Shown here: positions 27,163-36,015 of the stretch, one piece after another | Layout: the number at the start of each line of letters is the position of its first letter | How positions within the stretch are numbered: the stretch's first letter is position 1 | Assembly: GCA_038235385.1 (NCBI GenBank) | Contig: JBBSTY010000022.1 | Span: 1 to 36,015, forward strand | Reading direction: 5' to 3' | Source: JBBSTY01 sp038235385 | Lineage (GTDB): Bacteria; Actinomycetota; Acidimicrobiia; Acidimicrobiales; Acidimicrobilacustridaceae | DNA length: 36,015 nucleotides | Translations under genes and position numbers: made by a program | The notes under the pieces: generated by a model | Seen by the model: the letters and a program-made list of their open reading frames with translations, nothing else | The model's database searches: none | What the model was told of the DNA's origin: nothing

Positions 27163-27294
27163 CTAGTGCTTGGGATAGCGCGGCGCGACGACCTTGACGA
27201 GGTACCCGATGAGGATGCCGATGCAGATCAGGACGACGCTGAGGAAGAGAACGACCCCGAGCCAGTAGTGCCAGACGACTCCGAACACGTGCAT
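27163..27294 (-). CDS. Small single-span membrane protein, 43 residues
   Basis: A small gene in the gap between the metalloprotease and the anti-sigma gene. Translation from the ATG at 27294 begins MHVFGVVWHYWLGVV, continues through one hydrophobic helix (about residues 12-34) and ends with the basic tail VKVVAPRYPKH before TAG. The balanced hydrophobic core and basic end are typical of real small membrane proteins. TAGAGT lies 6 bases before the ATG with no Shine-Dalgarno, fitting leaderless expression. Function unknown; it does not overlap either neighbour. Confidence 0.65.
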   Translation of the reverse strand: MHVFGVVWHYWLGVVLFLSVVLICIGILIGYLVKVVAPRYPKH

Positions 27295-27300
27295 GAGGAC

Positions 27301-27306
27301 ACTCTA
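27301..27306 (-). promoter_or_regulatory. Putative -10 element of the 43-residue gene
   Basis: TAGAGT on the minus strand, 6 bases before the ATG, so transcription would start at or next to the start codon. Confidence 0.5.
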
Positions 27307-27344
27307 GGCGGCGACCGATCATCGGCGACAGTTCGGCCGGAGCC

Positions 27345-27656
27345 TCACTCGGCGCTACCGACGGCATCGGTGCGGAGGCCCGCCGACGTGGAGGTCTCAG
27401 CCGCGCCCAGTGAGTCGAAGATGCGCTGGCGCAGCGCATCGGGCACCTGCTCGACGCACTTGTGCTTGATCACGATGCGCAGTTCGGCCTCGAAGTCGAA
27501 CACCTCGAGACAGGGGCTGCAGTCGTCGAGGTGGGTGCGGATCTGGCTGCGGCGGTCATCGGTCAGCTCGCCGTCGAGGAACGTGTACAGCTCGTGCAAC
27601 GCGTCGTCGCAGTTGCCGTGATCGTGGTCGTCGTGGTCGTTCATGGTGCTGTCCAT
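27345..27656 (-). CDS. rsrA: Zinc-binding anti-sigma factor, RsrA/RshA type
   Basis: A 103-residue zinc anti-sigma (ZAS) protein that holds the neighbouring sigma factor until thiol oxidation releases it. Ligands are Cys16 (GNCDDALHELYTFLDGEL), then His42, Cys46 and Cys49 in THLDDCSPCLE, the HxxxCxxC signature. IVIKHKC (Cys67) corresponds to the extra cysteines of RsrA. A His/Asp-rich start (DHDDHDHG) may also bind metal. The ATG at 27656 has GAGGTGA 10 bases upstream; Met5 is an alternative. It begins 15 bases after the sigma-factor stop, so the two form one transcript. In Streptomyces this pair senses disulfide stress with mycothiol. Confidence 0.92.
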   Translation of the reverse strand: MDSTMNDHDDHDHGNCDDALHELYTFLDGELTDDRRSQIRTHLDDCSPCLEVFDFEAELRIVIKHKCVEQVPDALRQRIFDSLGAAETSTSAGLRTDAVGSAE

Positions 27657-27671
27657 CGGTCGGTCGTCACC

Positions 27672-28346
27672 TCAGTCGCCCGCACCGACATCGGAGTCGG
27701 CAGCGTCGTCACCACGCTTGTCCGGCGACCGAGGTGCTCCCACGGTCACCGGCTCGGAATCGTTCGCTGCGGGGGTTGCCGCCACCCGCTCGGTGAGCCC
27801 TCGCGAGTCGGCGAACTCGTACAACGCCTTCTGCAGCGCCTTTCTTCCCCGGTGCAAGCGGCTCATCACCGTGCCGATCGGGATGTCGAGGATCTCGGCG
27901 ATCTCCTTGTAGGAGAACCCCTCGACATCGGCGAGCAGGACCGCGACGCGGAACTGGTCGGGCAGTGATTCGATGGCCTCCTTCACCTCGATGTCGGTGA
28001 ACCAGTCCATGAGCTCGTCCTCGGCGCTGCGCCCGGCCCGGGCGGCCTCGAGCCCGCCGAGGCGGCGGTAGAGGTAGAGGTCCTCGGTCTCGTCGAGCGC
28101 GGTCTCGTCGAAGCGGCGCTTCTTGGCCCGGTAGGTGTTGATGTACGTGTTGGTGAGGATCCGATAGAGCCACGCCTTGAGGTTGGTGCCCTCCTGGAAG
28201 CCCCCGAAGCCCCGGTACGCCTTGAGGTAGGTCTCCTGGACGAGATCCTCGGCGTCGGCGGGGTTGCGGGTCATGCGCAGCGCGGCGGCGTACAGCGAGC
28301 TCATGTACTGCATCGCTTGATCCGCGAAGGTGGCCTGATCCGACAT
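27672..28346 (-). CDS. sigR: ECF RNA polymerase sigma factor, SigR/SigH type
   Basis: A 224-residue sigma factor controlling the oxidative/disulfide stress regulon in relatives. Region 2 (about residues 15-85) contains ALRMTRNPADAEDLVQETYL and the very conserved NLKAWLYRILTNTYIN. Region 4 (about 125-180) reads LPDQFRVAVLLADVEGFSYK and ends GTVMSRLHRGRKAL. The match to mycobacterial SigH is close across both regions. About 40 residues rich in Ala, Asp and Ser extend the C-terminus. TAGCCT lies 7 bases before the ATG with no Shine-Dalgarno. I see no GGAAT/GTT promoter upstream, so autoregulation is not supported by sequence. Confidence 0.95.
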   Translation of the reverse strand: MSDQATFADQAMQYMSSLYAAALRMTRNPADAEDLVQETYLKAYRGFGGFQEGTNLKAWLYRILTNTYINTYRAKKRRFDETALDETEDLYLYRRLGGLEAARAGRSAEDELMDWFTDIEVKEAIESLPDQFRVAVLLADVEGFSYKEIAEILDIPIGTVMSRLHRGRKALQKALYEFADSRGLTERVAATPAANDSEPVTVGAPRSPDKRGDDAADSDVGAGD

Positions 28347-28353
28347 CTCAGCC

Positions 28354-28359
28354 AGGCTA
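28354..28359 (-). promoter_or_regulatory. Putative -10 element of sigR
   Basis: TAGCCT on the minus strand, 7 bases before the sigR ATG, consistent with a leaderless or near-leaderless message. Confidence 0.5.
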
Positions 28360-28408
28360 CCGGTCCGATCGCCACGATCGTGATCGACCGGTCGGTCGAC
28401 GGGGCACG

Positions 28409-29938
28409 TCAGACCCGCGGGTCGCGGCGGACCGACAGGCCACGCGGGTCGATGTAGTGGCCGGTGAGGGTGCGCTCGTCGTGGCGCATGCGCCACGAGA
28501 GCAGGCGACCCGCGTAGTCGGCGCGCACCGACGCGTAGGCCGGGTCCGACGCGACGTTGGTGAACTGGTCGGGGTCGTGCTCGAGATCGAAGAGGATCGG
28601 TTCCATCGCGCCGAAGTGGACGTACTTGAAGCGGTCGTCGCGGATCACGTCGAGGCTGCACTGCTCCATCGTGAAGCCGAGCAGGTCCTCGATGACATGA
28701 TCGGCGGGGGTGCGGAAGTCCCACTGCCAGTGCACCTCGTCGCGCCACGGTCGGTCGGGTTCGACCCCGTGCACGAAGCCGAGCAGCGAACGTCCGTCGC
28801 ACTGGAGCGGCACGTCGCCGCCGAGCCACTCGAGGATGGTGGGCATCACATCCACGTGCTCGGTGAAGCGCTCGACGACCGATCCTCGAGATGTCGGCGG
28901 CGCGGTGGGATCCCGGATGATGAGCGGGACGTGGTAGCTGGCATCCCAGTAGCCGAGCTTCTGGATCAGGCCGTGATCGCCCATCTGGTCGCCGTGGTCG
29001 GACGTGACGACGACGAGCGTGTCGTCGAGCTCGCCGGTCGAGGAGAGCCAGTCGAACAAGATGCCGAGCTGGTGGTCGACCTCGCTCATCATCCCGTAGT
29101 AGGTCGCTCGGAGCTGGCGCACCGCCGCCTCGGTCTCCGGGGCGTTCACCAGCCCGAGGTCGAGCACCGCGGCGGCGAACAGGTGCTGGGCGCGCTCGGC
29201 AACCAACCCCGGCGACCGGACCGGCAGGGGCACCTCGGAGGGGTCGTACTGGTCGTGGTACGGGGCAGGAGCCAGGTACGGCGGGTGGGGACGGATGTAG
29301 CTGGCGTGCACGAACCAGGGTTCGTCGCTCGATGCCCGATGACCGTCGATCCACGCCATGAGCGACTCGGTGAGGAAGGCGGTCTCGGAGTGCTCGGCCG
29401 CGTACCTCGCCGGTGCCCAGGTCGCCTCGTGGTCGGCCGCGCCGGGGACGTCGGCCGGTGCGTACAGGTCCGACAACCGATCGGGGACCTCCACCCCTTT
29501 CGAGGCCAGCCACCGCGCCCACACGTCGAGGCGCTCGCCGCGGAGGTCGACGACGGGGTCGAACCCAGGGAGCACCTCCTCGTAGCTGAACAGGCGGGGG
29601 TCGTCCGGAGCCAGACCACGTGGGTCCACCGTGCTGTCGGTGTACCCGAACAACTTCGGATCGAAGCCGAGCGCACGCGCCTCGAGCGCCAGGTTGGTGA
29701 ACCGGCGGTCGAGCGGCGTGCCGTTGAGGACCGCGCGGTTCGTCATCAGGTAGGTGCCGGTGTACAGGCACGCCCGGCTCGGACCGCAGGGCGCGGCGTT
29801 GGCGTGGTGACGGCGGAACCGGGTGGCGTCGCCGGCGAGGCGGTCGAGCGCCGGGGTCCGCAGGACGGGGTGACCGTCGATCCCGAGGCAATCGCCCCGC
29901 CACTGGTCAACGGTGATGAACAGGACGTTGCCGCGCAT
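28409..29938 (-). CDS. Phosphonate monoester hydrolase / sulfatase (formylglycine-dependent)
   Basis: A 509-residue member of the alkaline-phosphatase superfamily. NVLFITVDQWRGDCL starts the fold with metal ligand Asp11. APCGPSRACLYTG carries the CxPSR sulfatase motif whose Cys51 would be converted to formylglycine by a separate enzyme. The later motifs follow the Rhizobium and Burkholderia phosphonate monoester hydrolases closely: Asn72, FGYTDST, YIRPHPPYLAPAPYHDQY, RATYYGMMSEVDHQLG, TSDHGDQMGDHGLIQKLGYW and VDVMPTILEWLGG. The ending RHDERTLTGHY is also theirs. No signal peptide is seen, so it is likely cytosolic. These enzymes hydrolyse phosphonate and phosphate diesters and sulfates promiscuously. 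No phosphonate gene is nearby. Confidence 0.92.
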   Translation of the reverse strand: MRGNVLFITVDQWRGDCLGIDGHPVLRTPALDRLAGDATRFRRHHANAAPCGPSRACLYTGTYLMTNRAVLNGTPLDRRFTNLALEARALGFDPKLFGYTDSTVDPRGLAPDDPRLFSYEEVLPGFDPVVDLRGERLDVWARWLASKGVEVPDRLSDLYAPADVPGAADHEATWAPARYAAEHSETAFLTESLMAWIDGHRASSDEPWFVHASYIRPHPPYLAPAPYHDQYDPSEVPLPVRSPGLVAERAQHLFAAAVLDLGLVNAPETEAAVRQLRATYYGMMSEVDHQLGILFDWLSSTGELDDTLVVVTSDHGDQMGDHGLIQKLGYWDASYHVPLIIRDPTAPPTSRGSVVERFTEHVDVMPTILEWLGGDVPLQCDGRSLLGFVHGVEPDRPWRDEVHWQWDFRTPADHVIEDLLGFTMEQCSLDVIRDDRFKYVHFGAMEPILFDLEHDPDQFTNVASDPAYASVRADYAGRLLSWRMRHDERTLTGHYIDPRGLSVRRDPRV

Positions 29939-30077
29939 GGCGCGGTGTTAGCAGACCACGGCAACGAGCGCGTCGAGCCCGGCCCCGCCACACTGGGAAC
30001 GGCTGCGCGACGAACGAGGACCTTCGCGCCCTCGCGGCGCGGCGACCGCTGGCACCACGACGCCGAGGAGGCACAAG

Positions 30078-30335
30078 ATGGCCGACGATCAGGTTCCCGG
30101 TTGGACCGAGGTGGACGGGGCGCTGCACATCGAGCTCGAGTTCGCCGACTTCTCCGAGGCCTTCGCCTTCATGACCCGGGTGGCCATGATCGCCGAGTCG
30201 ATGAACCACCACCCGGACTGGTCCAACTCGTGGAACCGCGTGGTCATCGCCATCTCGAGCCACGACGAAGGCGCCATCACCGAGACGTGCCGTCAGTTCG
30301 CCCGGTCCGTCAACGGTCTCCTCGGCCGCGGCTGA
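30078..30335 (+). CDS. phhB: Pterin-4a-carbinolamine dehydratase
   Basis: An 85-residue enzyme that dehydrates 4a-hydroxytetrahydropterin, recycling pterin cofactor after aromatic amino acid hydroxylation. MNHHPDWSNSWNRVVIAIS contains the family signature with the two active-site histidines, followed by SHDEGAITE. LEFADFSEAFAFMTRVA is the first helix. The protein is slightly shorter at the N-terminus than usual. AGGAGG (30066-30071) lies 6 bases before the ATG. No phenylalanine hydroxylase is in the window. It diverges from the hydrolase gene across 139 bases. Confidence 0.94.
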   Translation: MADDQVPGWTEVDGALHIELEFADFSEAFAFMTRVAMIAESMNHHPDWSNSWNRVVIAISSHDEGAITETCRQFARSVNGLLGRG

Positions 30336-30385
30336 ACCGGGCCGGGGCGGTCCGTTCGCCACGTCGGGCCCGCACACGATCGCGA

Positions 30386-30391
30386 TAGCGT
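30386..30391 (+). promoter_or_regulatory. Putative -10 element of the AraC-type gene
   Basis: TAGCGT, 7 bases before the ATG at 30399. The spacing favours that ATG as a leaderless start over the GTG at 30393 and ATG at 30396. Confidence 0.5.
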
Positions 30392-30398
30392 CGTGATG

Positions 30399-30815
30399 AT
30401 GACCCCGCAGGAGTTCGCCGATCTCGCCCACCTGCGCCGGGCCCGAGATCTCATCGACCGGGCGTACGCGGAACCGCTCGATGTCCCGGCCATGGCACGC
30501 GCCGCGCTCATGTCGCCCGCGCACTTCTCGCGTCGGTTCCGAGCTGCCTACGGCGAGACGCCGTACAGCTACCTCATGACGAGGAGGATCGAACGGGCGA
30601 AGGCCCTCCTGCGTCAGGGCAACTCGGTCACCGACACCTGCGTCGCGGTGGGGTGCACCTCGCTCGGCTCGTTCAGCGCACGCTTCACCGAGATCGTCGG
30701 GGAGACCCCGTCGCGGTACCGGGCCCACGATCACCGAGCGCTCCACGGCGTGCCGTCGTGCGTGAGCAAGATGGCGACTCGGCCTCGTCGCTCGCCGATC
30801 CGCATCTCCGCGTGA
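30399..30815 (+). CDS. AraC-family transcriptional regulator (stand-alone HTH domain)
   Basis: About 138 residues containing only the AraC/XylS DNA-binding domain (about residues 5-105). LRRARDLIDRAYAEPLDVPA and MSPAHFSRRFRAAYGETP are the first HTH, RRIERAKALLRQGNSVTD the linker helix. VGCTSLGSFSARFTEIVGETPSRYR is the second HTH with the AraC signature. No sensor domain is present. A basic tail of about 30 residues follows. Three starts are in frame (30393 GTG, 30396, 30399); the last is chosen from the -10 spacing. The VOC gene follows within 100 bases on the same strand and is a likely target, a pairing common in actinobacteria. Confidence 0.9.
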   Translation: MTPQEFADLAHLRRARDLIDRAYAEPLDVPAMARAALMSPAHFSRRFRAAYGETPYSYLMTRRIERAKALLRQGNSVTDTCVAVGCTSLGSFSARFTEIVGETPSRYRAHDHRALHGVPSCVSKMATRPRRSPIRISA

Positions 30816-30899
30816 TGGCCGTCGCTCGCCGCTGACCCGAGGCTCGGTGGCGTCGACACCCGAGCAGGAACGGAGAAGCAACCAACCGGACGACGCTCG

Positions 30900-30905
30900 T
30901 ATCGT
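30900..30905 (+). promoter_or_regulatory. Putative -10 element of the VOC gene
   Basis: TATCGT, exactly 7 bases before the ATG at 30913. It supports that ATG as a leaderless start over the in-frame codon at 30847. Confidence 0.55.
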
Positions 30906-30912
30906 CGACGAC

Positions 30913-31311
30913 ATGACCGTCACCGCCTCGACCATGTTCATCTCCGTCCACGACCCCGATGCCGCCCTCGGCTTCTACCGCGACGCGCTCGGCCTCGAGG
31001 TCCGCAACGACGTCGCGTCGGACGGGTTCCGCTGGGTCACCGTCGGGGCTCCGGGCCAGGACGTCGACATCGTCCTGTCCCAGCCGCACGGCGGTCGATC
31101 CCCCGTCGAAGGCGATGCGTTGCTGTCGCTCGTGACCAAGGGCGCGCTCCAGGCAGCCATCTTCCGGGCCGACGACCTCGACGCCACGTTCGAGCAGGTG
31201 CGAGCGTCCGGGGCCGAGGTGCTCCAGGAGCCCACCTCGCAGCCGTGGGGCGCGCGGGACTGCGCCTTCCGGGACCCGTCGGGCAACCTCGTTCGCATCG
31301 CGCAGGCCTGA
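30913..31311 (+). CDS. VOC-fold (glyoxalase/bleomycin-resistance-like) protein
   Basis: A 132-residue protein with two beta-alpha-beta-beta-beta modules of the vicinal oxygen chelate superfamily. FISVHDPDAALGFYRDALGL is the first module, and AAIFRADDLDATFEQVRASGAEVLQEP starts the second. CAFRDPSGNLVRIAQA is the closing strand, where metal-dependent members have a Glu ligand but this protein has Arg/Ile. It therefore looks like a binding or sequestering member rather than a metalloenzyme. The AraC-type gene precedes it and the UvrA-like gene follows on the same strand. The ligand is unknown. Confidence 0.9.
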   Translation: MTVTASTMFISVHDPDAALGFYRDALGLEVRNDVASDGFRWVTVGAPGQDVDIVLSQPHGGRSPVEGDALLSLVTKGALQAAIFRADDLDATFEQVRASGAEVLQEPTSQPWGARDCAFRDPSGNLVRIAQA

Positions 31312-31468
31312 GGTCCTCCTCCGGTCGCCGGGTCCCGCCATCGGCGAGGATCCGGTAGAAAGCGGTTGTCGCCGGCGATCGCCTGCGACGACACGGCCAC
31401 CGTCCCGGCGAGGTCTCGGATCGATCCGCGCGACCACGACTCGGCTTCTCGACCGATGGAGACACGCG

Positions 31469-33856
<2,388 letters not shown>

Positions 33857-34032
33857 GCGTTCCGTTCGAACCCTGGCCCGCGAGCTCGGGGGCACGGACA
33901 ACGAGCACCCTGCGGCGTTCGCCCGAGCCCAGGAGTCTCGACCGCCGAGCGCGCCGACGGAGCGTGTTTCGCCGATGGCACGCACGATCCAGGGATGGGG
34001 CGAGATCGCCTCGAGCGGCGCGGGGTGGTTGC

Positions 34033-34314
34033 TCAGCTCGATCCTGGTGGAGGGTCGAACAACGCCAGCTCGGCAGCGTCGGGTGCTTGGACGAGCGGTC
34101 GCCATCCGTCGAGGTCAGCTCGGCGGATCGGGTGACGGTCCCAGGGTGGCTCCGAGTTCCGTGCATCGATGCGCCGCCAGAGTTCGTCGACCGGCAGGTC
34201 GAGGTAGTGCAGTTCGACACCGACACCAAGGCCGCGAGCCACGGACCGCATCTCGTCACGTTCGATCCGTGCCCAGAGGCCGAAGTCGAGGACGACGCTC
34301 GAGCCACGACGCAC
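34033..34314 (-). pseudogene. AAA-type ATPase/kinase-like protein, C-terminal fragment
   Basis: About 93 codons beginning GSSVVLDFGLWARIERDE and running through LGVGVELHYLDLPVDELWRR to AELALFDPP and a stop. This is the C-terminal half of a common actinobacterial AAA_33-type ATP-binding protein. The N-terminal half, with the P-loop, should precede VVLDFG. It is absent, and the frame runs into unrelated sequence at about 34310. A GTG at 34314 opens the fragment but it could not make a working ATPase. The break coincides with the beginning of the VapC remnant on the other strand. Confidence 0.7.
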
Positions 34315-34412
34315 GCCTGACCGTGCTCCACTACGACCAGGACTTCGACAAGATCGCGAAGATCACCGGTCAACCCTGCCAGTGGGTCGTGCCAGCCGGC
34401 TCGGTCGACTGA
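34305..34412 (+). pseudogene. PIN-domain (VapC-type) toxin, C-terminal fragment
   Basis: The plus-strand frame ending in TGA at 34410 reads LTVLHYDQDFDKIAKITG and closes with QWVVPAGSVD. This is the usual C-terminus of actinobacterial VapC/PIN ribonucleases, where HYDxDF supplies a conserved Asp. The first 100 or so residues, with the other acidic residues, are missing, and the frame upstream is unrelated. No vapB antitoxin is visible. Only a remnant remains, joined at about 34310 to the AAA fragment. Confidence 0.65.
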
Positions 34413-34545
34413 GGAGAATCGGCCGAACCTCCCGAGGCGCCCGCGACCGGCTTCGTCACCAGATGCGTAGAACGTGCCCTCGAACCATCGATCTGGGCGA
34501 GGGTGGCTCTGGTGTTCGGGGCTACGCGTTCCGGGACGGGGTTTG

Positions 34546-34590
34546 TGGAGCCCGGGAGGAGAATTGAACTCCTGACCTGCTCATTACGAG
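34546..34590 (-). other. 3' half of tRNA-Thr(CGT): attachment site of an integrated element
   Basis: Read on the minus strand, the segment starts with the anticodon loop CTCGTAA (34590-34584, anticodon CGT). TGAGC follows as the 3' anticodon strand, then AGGTC, then T-arm AGGAG-TTCAATT-CTCCT. Acceptor strand CCCGGGC, discriminator T and an encoded CCA (34548-34546) end it. The sequence before the anticodon loop (GGTCC) cannot pair with TGAGC and no D-arm or GCCCGGG acceptor strand lies there, so the 5' half is absent. This is what an integrase that crosses over in the anticodon loop leaves at one end. I see nothing else coding between 34413 and 34760. Confidence 0.8.
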
Positions 34591-34665
34591 GGACCACGTC
34601 ACCCGTTCGCGGATCGGCCTGGGTGCTGGGGTTTCGCCCTGGGCGGGCGGCGTGTGCCCCCGAAT

Positions 34666-34689
34666 CTGCCCGCGAGCTGCCCGCGGGCA
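34666..34689. repeat. Direct repeat and hairpin between the attachment site and the excisionase gene
   Basis: CTGCCCGCG occurs twice in direct orientation (34666-34674 and 34677-34685). The same stretch can fold as TGCCCGC with GCGGGCA (7-bp stem, 9-base loop). A purine-rich run, GAAAAGAAAAG, follows. Spaced short direct repeats near an attachment core could be integrase or excisionase arm sites; a terminator is the alternative. Confidence 0.4.
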
Positions 34690-34760
34690 ACGCGAAAAGA
34701 AAAGCCGCACGACCCCGCGAAACGACTGCACGGCGGTGACCGCCCGGCACCGGTCTACCC

Positions 34761-34976
34761 ATGACAACGACCGCAAGTGACCGCACCGTCCTCCCGTCGG
34801 GCTACGTCTGGCTGACCGCCGACGAGGTGTCCGACGCCATCTCCGTCCCCGCTGAGACGCTTCGTGGCTGGCGCCGCAAGGGCGTTGGACCCCGCTTCGC
34901 CAAGCTTCCGAACGCCCAGGTCCGGTACCGGGCCGATCAGGTCGAGACGTACCTCTCGAAGCTGGCCGCCGCATGA
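34761..34976 (+). CDS. Excisionase-like HTH DNA-binding protein
   Basis: A 71-residue winged-helix protein of the HTH_17/MerR-like excisionase type. VWLTADEVSDAISVPAETLR is the helix-turn-helix, GWRRKGVGPRFAKL the wing with its conserved Gly-Pro-Arg, and VRYRADQVETYLSKL the final strand and helix. Such proteins bend attachment-site DNA to direct excision or act as repressors. The stop overlaps the integrase ATG by four bases (ATGA), so the two are made together. No good Shine-Dalgarno precedes the ATG. Confidence 0.85.
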   Translation: MTTTASDRTVLPSGYVWLTADEVSDAISVPAETLRGWRRKGVGPRFAKLPNAQVRYRADQVETYLSKLAAA

Positions 34977-36015
34977 GCGCCCTTCGTCCGCAGAAGGTCA
35001 TCATCCAGGACGTCCAGCTCCGCAAGGGTCGGGCGTCGAAGTTCCAGGTCCGCTGGACCGTCGATGGTGCGCCGCATCAACGTGGCCGTCGCACCCGTGA
35101 GGAGGCCGGCGCCTACCGGGACGCCCTCCGGGACGCCGTCCGAGCTGGTGTCCGTTTCCGCACCGACGACGGCGAGCCTGAGTCCTGGCATGAGCCGGTG
35201 ACCGAGGGCGGCGTCACCATCTACACCGCTGCCCGCCAGTACCTCGCCGCCGAGTGGGTGGCCTGGTCTGCCTCGTCGCGTCGTGGCGCCTACGACGGCC
35301 TTGTCCAGGTGATCGAGGCGACCGTGACCGCACCCGTCCCGCCGGTTGTGGCAGCTGGGCTGCGCCCGTGGTTGCGGGCCTGCCTGTCCGCCCCGACCGT
35401 CACCGCCGGCGTGGCCATCCCGGCGGACCCGGAACCGTCCGGGTTCGAGCAGGCGGAGGCTGCGGCGTGGATCGGCGAGCACTCCCTACCGCTCGCCGGG
35501 CTGACGCCGGCGAAGGCGGACGAGGTCCTGCGCCGTCTGGCGCTGACCGTCGATGGCCAGCCGAAGGCGGTCGCATCCTTCAAGCGGCAGCGGTCGGTGT
35601 TCTCCAAGTTCGTCCGGGCGCAGGTCCGTCTCGCTCGTCTCGATACGAACCCGCTCGAGGGCACCGAGGTCAAGGCTGCCTCGACGGCGAAAGCGAAGGC
35701 CATCGATCCTGGCGTCGTTCCGGACGGTCGGACAGCGAGGGTGCTCCTCCAAGCGGTCGCCCTCGTGTCGCCGGCTGCCCGCCAGCTGGTCGCACCGATG
35801 GCCGTCGTCTGGCTGGCCGGGCTTCGCCCATCGGAGGTCGCTGGGCTCACCGTCGAGCAGATCCTCTTGCCGGAGGACCCGGATGATTCGGAGGCGTGCG
35901 GCGTTCTCGAGGTGCGCACTCCCCGTGTCGTCGCCGGGTCCCGCTACACGAACAACGGCTCGGCGTTCGATGAGCGGGCGAAGACAAAGGGCACTGGCGC
36001 CGCTGGCGGTCGGGA
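34973..36015 (+). CDS. Tyrosine recombinase / phage-type integrase (3' partial)
   Basis: The reading frame is open to the end of the window (347 codons seen). It starts MSALRPQKVIIQDVQLRKGR. The N-terminal part has FQVRWTVDGAPHQRGRRTREEA, the arm-binding layout of actinophage-like integrases. A core-binding region with Ala-rich helices follows, with ASFKRQRSVFSKFVRAQV at the end. The catalytic domain begins about residue 245, and the first active-site Arg is in WLAGLRPSEVAGL. The HxxR and Tyr motifs lie beyond the window, so catalytic completeness cannot be judged. It is coupled to the excisionase-like gene and adjoins the split tRNA-Thr, so it is the likely agent of integration there. Confidence 0.9.
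   Translation, partial: MSALRPQKVIIQDVQLRKGRASKFQVRWTVDGAPHQRGRRTREEAGAYRDALRDAVRAGVRFRTDDGEPESWHEPVTEGGVTIYTAARQYLAAEWVAWSASSRRGAYDGLVQVIEATVTAPVPPVVAAGLRPWLRACLSAPTVTAGVAIPADPEPSGFEQAEAAAWIGEHSLPLAGLTPAKADEVLRRLALTVDGQPKAVASFKRQRSVFSKFVRAQVRLARLDTNPLEGTEVKAASTAKAKAIDPGVVPDGRTARVLLQAVALVSPAARQLVAPMAVVWLAGLRPSEVAGLTVEQILLPEDPDDSEACGVLEVRTPRVVAGSRYTNNGSAFDERAKTKGTGAAGGR

Noticed and set aside
33860..33890. GGTTCGAA-like sequence resembling a tRNA T-loop after the UvrA-like gene
   Set aside because: No acceptor, anticodon or D-arm partners can be folded around it.
34503..34739. Open frames across the tRNA-Thr fragment on both strands
   Set aside because: They cross the attachment site, have no recognisable protein features and no ribosome-binding sites.

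Overview
The window is about 70% G+C (by eye), densely packed, and uses ATG, GTG and TTG starts. A mycothiol-type SigR/RsrA pair, a DUF2342 metalloprotease, a DUF2520 protein beside panC/panD, and a gene order strongly resembling the Mycobacterium tuberculosis Rv3600c-Rv3626c region point to an actinobacterium. Single-gene differences from mycobacteria suggest a deep lineage such as Acidimicrobiia, but that rank is inference.

Layout. 1-2610 (+): the end of a NarL-type sensor kinase, a membrane glycosyltransferase-like gene and a LuxR-type response regulator. 2836-4563 (+): a solitary oligopeptide-type substrate-binding lipoprotein between two hairpins. 4685-7459 (+): a giant polytopic membrane protein. 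7466-27131 (almost all -): the conserved cofactor/housekeeping block. In transcription order it runs: DUF2342 metalloprotease, tilS, hpt, ftsH, folE, folP, a phosphatase-like protein without its catalytic cysteine, folB, folK, DUF2520, TerC, panC, panD, nadB, nadC, coaX, an atypical SDR and an alpha/beta hydrolase. Two plus-strand genes interrupt it: an aldo/keto reductase between folP and folE, and a 451-residue membrane protein between nadC and nadB. 27163-28346 (-): a 43-residue membrane protein, RsrA and SigR. 28409-29938 (-): a phosphonate monoester hydrolase/sulfatase. 30078-33856 (+): a pterin carbinolamine dehydratase, then AraC regulator, VOC protein and UvrA-like ABC ATPase.

The right end is accessory. 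Two truncated genes (an AAA ATPase tail and a VapC/PIN toxin tail) meet at about 34310. They are followed by the isolated 3' half of a tRNA-Thr(CGT), read as an attachment site, then an excisionase-like HTH gene and a tyrosine recombinase that runs off the end. An integrated element therefore begins at about 34590 and continues to the right.

Functionally, the central block gathers folate (folE, folB, folK, folP), pantothenate/CoA (panC, panD, coaX) and NAD (nadB, nadC) synthesis with purine salvage, tRNA-Ile lysidine modification and membrane proteolysis. At least seven genes have a TANNNT -10 hexamer only 6-9 bases before the start codon, which suggests leaderless transcription is common here. 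The most unusual items are the Cys-less phosphatase-like protein in the folate operon, the kinase-glycosyltransferase-regulator arrangement, the AraC-VOC-UvrA-like module and the split tRNA attachment site.
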